The position numbers and the translations under genes were made by a program. From Aquisalimonas sp. (GTDB lineage Bacteria > Pseudomonadota > Gammaproteobacteria > Nitrococcales > Aquisalimonadaceae), in contig SKYZ01000402.1 in NCBI GenBank assembly GCA_007127625.1, positions 1 through 11,827 of the forward strand: a stretch of 11,827 bases of DNA, in the 5' to 3' direction. Shown here piece after piece: positions 6,611 through 11,827 of the stretch. Within the stretch, counting starts at the first letter, position 1; each line of letters opens with the position of its first letter. The notes under the pieces were generated by a model that was not told where the DNA came from, did no database searches, and was given only the letters and a program-made list of their open reading frames with translations.

Positions 6611-7196
6611 AGCAGTCCGCCGGCGGGACGTGCACCGTGCCGGGTTCGCCGTTGGGTACACCGAAAAAGGTCGCGTAGACCCGTGTTCTGTCCTCGCCGC
6701 TGGGATTCACCGCGACATGGACGTTGCCCTGACCGGGATCGAGCCACGCCTGCCCGGCCTGGTAGGTGCGCGTGACGCAGTCGTCGGCGTTGGTCACTTC
6801 AAGGGCGCCCTCGACAATGGCCACCACCACCGCTCCGGGGTGGGTGTGCCAGCCGGATGACCCGTTCGGTTCCCACTCCACCTCGGCCATGACGACGGTG
6901 CCGGCACTGCCAAGATCGGCCACGAGCTCGCCGGGGTTGTCGCCGGGCTCCTTGTAGGTGAACCGGAACTGTGCGGCTACCTCATCGGCAAAGGCGGTAT
7001 GTCCCGCCAGTATTCTTGCCGAGAACCCGTCGGGTTGATCCGGTTCGGACGCGAGTGCGTTCGACGTGACGCCGGTGAAGCCCACGGCGAGTACCAACGG
7101 CACCGCGAGGCCGGCAAAGCCGGGCAGGCGCCGTGTCCACTGCCGCCGACGGCTGCTGCGCCGGCATCCCGATTGGGTGTTTCGTTCGCTGTTCAT
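6609..7196 (-). CDS. Exported single-domain cupin protein
   Basis: The protein has 195 aa. An Arg-rich N-terminus (residues 12-23) is followed by a hydrophobic stretch (LPGFAGLAVPLVLAVGFTGV, 24-43) and an ALA-S cleavage-like site near 48-50. This suggests export to the periplasm. The TRR before the hydrophobic stretch is only a weak match to a Tat signal. The cupin fold lies at about 95-180. Motif 1 contains GWHTHPG with His117 and His119, but the usual motif-1 Glu is not where expected (AVVVAIVEG follows). Motif 2 reads GQAWLDPGQGNVHVAVN with His160. A three-His metal site is therefore likely. Cys140 and Cys195 might form a disulfide. The substrate is unknown. It is preceded by GGAGGA and forms an operon with the downstream hemoglobin gene. 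Confidence 0.85.
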   Translation of the reverse strand: MNSERNTQSGCRRSSRRRQWTRRLPGFAGLAVPLVLAVGFTGVTSNALASEPDQPDGFSARILAGHTAFADEVAAQFRFTYKEPGDNPGELVADLGSAGTVVMAEVEWEPNGSSGWHTHPGAVVVAIVEGALEVTNADDCVTRTYQAGQAWLDPGQGNVHVAVNPSGEDRTRVYATFFGVPNGEPGTVHVPPADC

Positions 7197-7344
7197 CTTC
7201 CGCTTCCTCCAGGAATTCCTTCTCTCCCGGGCCGGCGTTGTCCGGCCGCTGCAGGGGCGAGGCCACGGCCGAGGTCGGGGGCTGCCCCATCTCGATGCTA
7301 CGGGCGGTCGGCCGGCGGGGGATCCGTAACCACTACTGAACCGT
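7197..7344 (-). promoter_or_regulatory. Leader/promoter region of the cupin-hemoglobin operon
   Basis: This 148-nt gap separates the regulator stop from the cupin start, and all the flanking genes are on the minus strand. It contains a perfect 6-bp GC hairpin, GGCCGG-CGTTGT-CCGGCC (7230-7247), about 34 nt upstream of the cupin ATG. It also contains CCGTAA (7324-7329) inverted against TTACGG (7345-7350), overlapping the regulator stop. A good GGAGGA precedes the ATG. I see no clear -35/-10 pair and no FNR-type TTGAT-N4-ATCAA box. The gap is long enough to hold a promoter, which could be the target of the adjacent regulator. Confidence 0.4.
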
Positions 7345-10281
7345 TTACGGGTCAGGCCGTTTCAGGGCCAGCTCGTCGGCACGCCGGATCAGCTCTCGCT
7401 TCGAGGTAACTCCGAGCTTGAGGTAACTGTTGGCAAGATGGGTCTCGACGGTGCGGCGGCCGATGAACAGGCGCTCGCCGATCTCGCGGGCGGTATGACC
7501 CCGGGTGGCCAGCAGGAGGACGTCCCGCTCGCGGTCCGTCAGCGCGCCGGGGCCGTGGACTGTGGCCGCCCGCCGACCGCGGCTGCCCAGGCGGGTCAGC
7601 CTGGACAGCGCCATGTCGTGGCGCCAGACAGCGCCGCAGCCGTGGAGAACGTCGACGGCCCGGGATAGCGTTGCCACTGCCGCCGACCGATCCATCTGTT
7701 CCAGTGCGCGGCCCTGCGCGTCGAGCGCGATGCCGTGAAGCAGATGATAGCCCGCGGCGGCGAAATCGTTCGCGGCCCGGGCGGCGGCCGTCGCCGCGCC
7801 AGGTAGGCGTCCGCTTACAAGTTCGCTCCAGGCGCGTGCCAGCAGTGCCAGGCCGGGCAGGAGACCGCCGCCGGCCGTACGGGCGATGGTGTTGACGCGA
7901 TCGGCTGCCTGCTCAGCCGTCGCCGCCTCGCCGGCCTCAGCGGCGATCTGGGCAGTATCCACGAGCACCAATGCCTCGCAGGGGGCGGCGCCGATCCTGC
8001 CCAGGGGGGTTGCCGCGTGCTCGAGCGTTACCAGGGCGCGCCCGTGATCGCCGTCGTGCCAGGCGAGGAACCCGGTTGACCACTCCCACCAGCAGCTCCA
8101 GGCGAGGATATGCCGGCTGCCGTACGTTGCGCGGGCCAGTTCCAGGCCGCCGTCGGAGCGTCCGCGCAACCCCATCTCCGCGTACAGCCGGGCGCCCAGT
8201 GCCGCGGCCCAGGCCCGCCGCCGGCTGCCGCGGACAGGCCGGCGCACCGCCGCGCGTTCGACCGCGGCAGCCGCATCCGCCAGACGGCCTGCGAGCCAGG
8301 CGCAGTGCGCCAGATTCTCGTGGGTCAGGGCGTCCGGGGCCCGGGCATCGGCGCTGGTCGCCGCCTCAAGCGACGCGAACGCCTCAGGCAGATGCCCGGC
8401 GAGCGACAGGATGGTTGCGCGCTGGGACAGGGCCCAGGCCACGCGATAGCTCAGATGTGACTGCCGGGCCAGCTCAACGCTGTACTGAAACAGCCGGTCG
8501 GCCTCCTGGAAATGGCCGGACCAACCCAGTGCATACGCCCGGGTTCCGGCCGCATGGACGGCAGCACGCAGGTGTCCGCCTGTCAGGGCGTCCTCCAGGA
8601 CTGCCGCCGCCAGTTCCGCGTCCTCGGCCAGGCTTTCCCCGCAGCCGCGCAGCCAGGCCAACTCGTTGCGCGCCAGCAGGGCGCGCTCTGTCTGTCCGGC
8701 CGTCTCGAAGCACGTGACCGCGGCCCGACAGGCCTGCTCCCCTTCGGCGAGCAGGCCGGCACCGAATGACAGAAAGGCGGCGAGGTGCAGCCGTACCGTG
8801 CCCAGTGCGGCGAGATCGTCTGCGTCCACAAGGGGGTCGATCCGTTCCATGGCGGCAACCGCCGTGGCGGTGTCTCCTTCCGCGAGATGGGACAGCACCC
8901 ATTCGGACTCCCAGGTCATGGCATGCAGCACCCGCAGCCAGCGCGGGTCATCGGCGGGTAGCAGCTCCAGAAGTGCCGCAACCGCCGCGAGGGCCTCCTG
9001 GTAGAGCCCGCGGGCCTCGGCCTGCATCATGGCGTTGCACAACGCTTCGATGGCTTCGTCATCGCCGGGCCCCGCCGCGCGCGCATAGTGACCGGCGGCG
9101 GAACCGAGCCGGCCGGCGCGCAGGAGTATGCGGGCGATGGTCCGGTGCAGGACGCGGCGCCGGGTGCCGCCGATCTGCCGGTAGACGGCGTCGGCGACAA
9201 CAGGGTGCGCGATATCATAGGTGAGCACTGCCCCATCCGCGTGTTCGTTTGCCAGGTGGGCATTGCAGAGTTCTTCCAGGGCGGCACCGAGCTTCTCCAG
9301 GTCCATGCCCGTGACGTCACCCAGATTGTCGGCCTCGATCCGCTGTTCGACCACCGCCAATGCCTCGAGCACGGACCGGGGCGCTGGACGCAGAGCTTGG
9401 AACTCCAGATTGACACGCTCCTGCAGGCTTTCCGGGATCCGCTCCAGTCGTGGGCTTGCCGGATCGGCGCCTTCCTCCAGAAACGCTCGCAGCAGGCCGA
9501 TGATGTAGAGCGGGTGCCCGTTGGAGCGCTCCATCAGCCAGGTCACCAGCGGTTCCATGACGAAGGTGGATTCCAGCCCTGGTTCGCTGCGCAGGACGTC
9601 GTGCGCCAGCTGCACCACGTCCGCACGGGTCAGTGGCTCCAGCGCAACCCGGCGCAGCAGACCGTCCTCGGTCAGACCCACCAGCACCTCGTCGGCAATG
9701 GGATGTCGGTGCAATTCACCTGGCCGTGCCGTGGCGAGTATGCCGATCGACGCTCCCGAGAGCCGGCGTGCCAGGTAACGCAATGCCTCCCACGACGACA
9801 TGTCCGCCAGGTGAACATCGTCCAGGGCGATGATGAGGGGCGCGTCAGCACTGAGCCTGTCGAACAGGTCCACCAGCCCTTCCAGGAGTTCCTGGCGTTG
9901 CGGTTCCCGGTGGAGCGGGGAGGTAGCGGGTTCCATCGAGGTCAGCAATGACGCCAGAGCCGACCGGCAGAGACGCCTTACCTCGGTGCGGTCGAGACGG
10001 CGCAGGTGCCGGTCTATTGCCTCGGTCCAGAGGCCCAGTGAGGCAGTGCCGCCCCAACGGTAGGCCCGCGCGGACAGGCACACGGCCCTGCCGGAGAAGC
10101 GTTGCAGCATCTCGGCCGCCAGCCGTGTCTTGCCCAGCCCCGGCGTGCCGGTGACCATCACCACGCGGAAATCGCCCGCAAGAACCCGCTGAAACTCGCC
10201 GTCAATCTCCCGCAGCACCCGGTCGCGCCCCGCGAGCGGAGGCCCGAGAGACACCCCATCGCGTGGCCGGGTCGTGTTCAT
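7345..10281 (-). CDS. Large ATP-binding LuxR-family transcriptional regulator (LAL/MalT-like)
   Basis: The protein has 978 aa, within the usual 800-1000 aa of LAL regulators. Residues 16-160 form the start of a STAND/AAA-type ATPase: LAGRDRVLREID at 16-27 leads in, Walker A is GTPGLGKT (45-52) and Walker B is LIIALDD (149-155). The middle, roughly 330-880, is Ala/Leu-rich and helical and resembles TPR-like sensor repeats. Residues 914-973 are a LuxR-type HTH: LTDRERDVLLLATRGHTARE, then IGERLFIGRRTVETHLANSYLKLGV. Such proteins bind an inducer, oligomerise with ATP and activate transcription, with MalT as the model. The inducer here cannot be told. It has no receiver domain, so it is not a NarL-type response regulator. 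It lies upstream of, and on the same strand as, the cupin-hemoglobin pair, so it is a candidate activator of that operon. The ATG has only a weak AGGCAAGG before it. Confidence 0.92.
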   Translation of the reverse strand: MNTTRPRDGVSLGPPLAGRDRVLREIDGEFQRVLAGDFRVVMVTGTPGLGKTRLAAEMLQRFSGRAVCLSARAYRWGGTASLGLWTEAIDRHLRRLDRTEVRRLCRSALASLLTSMEPATSPLHREPQRQELLEGLVDLFDRLSADAPLIIALDDVHLADMSSWEALRYLARRLSGASIGILATARPGELHRHPIADEVLVGLTEDGLLRRVALEPLTRADVVQLAHDVLRSEPGLESTFVMEPLVTWLMERSNGHPLYIIGLLRAFLEEGADPASPRLERIPESLQERVNLEFQALRPAPRSVLEALAVVEQRIEADNLGDVTGMDLEKLGAALEELCNAHLANEHADGAVLTYDIAHPVVADAVYRQIGGTRRRVLHRTIARILLRAGRLGSAAGHYARAAGPGDDEAIEALCNAMMQAEARGLYQEALAAVAALLELLPADDPRWLRVLHAMTWESEWVLSHLAEGDTATAVAAMERIDPLVDADDLAALGTVRLHLAAFLSFGAGLLAEGEQACRAAVTCFETAGQTERALLARNELAWLRGCGESLAEDAELAAAVLEDALTGGHLRAAVHAAGTRAYALGWSGHFQEADRLFQYSVELARQSHLSYRVAWALSQRATILSLAGHLPEAFASLEAATSADARAPDALTHENLAHCAWLAGRLADAAAAVERAAVRRPVRGSRRRAWAAALGARLYAEMGLRGRSDGGLELARATYGSRHILAWSCWWEWSTGFLAWHDGDHGRALVTLEHAATPLGRIGAAPCEALVLVDTAQIAAEAGEAATAEQAADRVNTIARTAGGGLLPGLALLARAWSELVSGRLPGAATAAARAANDFAAAGYHLLHGIALDAQGRALEQMDRSAAVATLSRAVDVLHGCGAVWRHDMALSRLTRLGSRGRRAATVHGPGALTDRERDVLLLATRGHTAREIGERLFIGRRTVETHLANSYLKLGVTSKRELIRRADELALKRPDP

Positions 10282-10508
10282 GCCTTGCCTGCATCAGCGC
10301 AACGGGTTCAGGGAAGGTGCCTGTCGTTCAATGGAATATATAGTTGTCGGAAGGCGACTCCACCACCGCCCCGGAACCAAAGTCCCCAGCGCAATGCCCG
10401 AGGGGCGGCCGCTATCCCGAATTCGTGAAGAATCCGCCAACTGATTTGGGTCTCCTCATTGACTGACGTCGGGTATTGAAGTCCCGCCGCGGTCGCCCCA
10501 ACTCATAA
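10282..10508. other. Non-coding region between the regulator and the truncated ligase
   Basis: These 227 nt have stops in the forward frames that could lead into the ligase, including TGA at 10426 and 10477 and TAA at 10506. None of the frames shows residues expected from an AMP-ligase N-terminus. An A/T-rich patch, GGAATATATAG (about 10333-10343), stands out from the GC-rich surroundings. Read on the minus strand it gives TATATT (10335-10340), a possible -10 element for the regulator about 55 nt upstream of its ATG. No good -35 accompanies it. The sequence to the right of about 10430 shows no feature I can name. Confidence 0.45.
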
Positions 10509-11827
10509 GGAATCGCCTCCGACGAGACCGTCCAGGCGGGGCGGTTGCTGAAGGGGCTGGCCCCGGATCTGGAGACCGTGACCACGGTCGGTCAGCTCCA
10601 GTCGGACACCGGCGGCATGCTGCGTGTGCCGCGCGCCGCGGAAGATATTGCCTTTCTCCAGTACACCTCCGGAACCACCGGGAACCCCAAGGGCGTGACC
10701 CTGACGCACGCCAATCTGCTGGCGAACATCCGTACCATCGTCGAGGTGATTGACGCCGACCACAACGACCACTTCGTGAGCTGGCTGCCGCTGTACCACG
10801 ATATGGGCCTCATCGGTGCCTGTCTGGGGACGTTGTACGCCGGCACGCCGCTGACGCTGATGTCTCCCCTCCAGTTCATGGCCCGGCCCCAGCGCTGGCT
10901 GTGGGCCATCCACCGTTGCGGGGGAACGCTGTCAGCCGCGCCCAACTTCGCCTACGATCTCTGCGCCCACCGCCTGGCGGAGGAGGAACTCGCCGGTCTG
11001 GACCTGTCCACCTGGCGGGTCGCGTTCAACGGTGCCGAACCCGTGAGCCCGCGGACCCTGGAGGCGTTTCAGAAGCGCTTCGGGCCCTACGGCTTCCACA
11101 GTGAGACCATGAAACCGGTCTACGGGCTGGCGGAAACCTCGGTGGGGCTGACGTTCCCGCCCCTGGATCGGGCGCCCGTGGTCGAGCACATCCGGCGTGA
11201 GCCCTTCGAGCAGCAGGGGCACGCCGAGCTTGCCGGATCACGGGATGACGACAGTTTGCCGATGGTGGCCTGCGGCAGCGTGTTGCCGGGGCACGAGATT
11301 CGCGTGGTGGACGACCAGGGACAACCATTGCCGGACCGCCGCCAGGGCGAACTCCAGTTCCGCGGCCCGTCATGCACCAGCGGGTACTACCGTGACCCCG
11401 AGGCCACGGCGCGGCTGATCACCCCGGACGGCTGGCTGAATTCCGGTGACCTGGCGTACCTGAGTGACGGTGAGCTCTTCATCACCGGCCGCGTGAAGGA
11501 CGTGATCATTCGCGGCGGCCGGAACTTCTACCCCTATGAGCTGGAACAGGCCGTGTCCCGCATCGACGGCGTGCGCCGGAACAACGTGGCCGTGTTCGCC
11601 AGCCCCGATCCGGACACCGCCGCCGACCGCCTGGTGGTGGTGGCGGAGACCCGCGTGACTGATCCCACTCGGCGGCAGGAGTTGGAGCACGCCATTCGGG
11701 ACACCGCCCTGCGGTTGCTGGAGACGGCGCCGGAGGTGGTGGTGCTGGCCCCGCCCGAATCCGTGCCCAAGACCTCCAGCGGCAAGATCCGCCGTCCGGC
11801 GTGCAGGCAGCTGTTCGAGCGCGGCGA
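10509..11827 (+). pseudogene. 5'-truncated fatty-acyl-AMP / acyl-CoA ligase (also cut by the window end)
   Basis: The open frame runs from just after a TAA (10506-10508) to the window end without a stop. It encodes an adenylate-forming ligase core. Motifs are YTSGTTGNPKG (10662-10694, phosphate loop), LPLYHDMGLIG, YGLAETS (11121-11141), NSGDLAYL, GRVKDVIIRGGRNFYPYELE, and PKTSSGKIRR with the C-terminal catalytic Lys at 11784-11786. LPLYHDMGLIG and the YPYELE hinge are typical of fatty-acyl-AMP ligases and related acyl-ACP/CoA ligases. Only 51 codons precede the phosphate loop, whereas full proteins have roughly 150 or more. There is no start codon with a ribosome site: the first in-frame GTG and ATG (10578, 10617) lie inside homologous sequence. 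The 5' part therefore appears deleted. The remaining reading frame is intact, so the loss is probably recent. A C-terminal acyltransferase fusion beyond the window cannot be excluded. Confidence 0.75.

Noticed and set aside
9088..9951. A 287-codon plus-strand open frame opposite the regulator gene
   Set aside because: It is a mirror of the regulator's ATPase region. It has no ribosome site or recognisable domain.
7345..10281. The regulator considered as a NarL/NarP-type nitrate response regulator
   Set aside because: It shares the LuxR HTH, but the N-terminus is a P-loop ATPase and there is no receiver domain or phospho-acceptor Asp pattern.
10102..10428. A plus-strand 108-codon frame crossing the regulator start
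   Set aside because: Most of it is antisense to the regulator's P-loop region, and the tail is Pro/Arg low complexity. It does not provide the missing ligase N-terminus.

Overview
The window is visibly GC-rich and comes from a proteobacterium, most likely a gammaproteobacterium. The evidence is a narGHJI respiratory nitrate reductase operon followed by a PpiC-type isomerase, as in Pseudomonas. A GTAGGAGCGGC-type REP pair, common in gammaproteobacteria, lies inside the cluster. The small proteins are rich in Asp and Glu, which would suit a halophilic or haloalkaliphilic relative (Halomonas or Ectothiorhodospiraceae-like), but this placement is inference only.

Positions 1-5799, plus strand: an anaerobic nitrate respiration module. 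It holds the last codons of narG, then narH, narJ and narI, tightly packed with ATGA overlaps at narG/narH and narH/narJ. A 216-bp gap follows with two inverted-repeat structures. Then come a cytoplasmic parvulin-type peptidyl-prolyl isomerase, a 143-aa protein of an uncharacterised family, and moeA. NarG carries the molybdenum cofactor and one Fe-S cluster, NarH four Fe-S clusters and NarI two b hemes. NarJ is the maturation chaperone, MoeA inserts molybdenum into molybdopterin, and PpiC probably helps folding. The cluster therefore encodes the enzyme together with assembly and cofactor functions.

Positions 5894-6115, plus strand: a 73-aa ORF of unknown function with a strong ribosome binding site.

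Positions 6234-10281, minus strand: in transcription order, a 978-aa LAL/MalT-like regulator (P-loop ATPase at the N-terminus, LuxR HTH at the C-terminus), an exported single-domain cupin, and a group 1 truncated hemoglobin. The hemoglobin's Shine-Dalgarno overlaps the cupin stop codon. The hemoglobin has the Tyr-B10/Gln-E11 pair known from the NO-dioxygenating HbN of Mycobacterium tuberculosis. A role against NO arising from nitrate respiration is attractive but inferred.

Positions 10509-11827, plus strand: the adenylation core of a fatty-acyl-AMP/acyl-CoA ligase. It lacks its N-terminal region, is preceded by an in-frame stop and non-coding sequence, and runs off the window end. It looks like a 5'-truncated remnant at a rearrangement breakpoint. 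No transposase, CRISPR array, tRNA or rRNA was seen.
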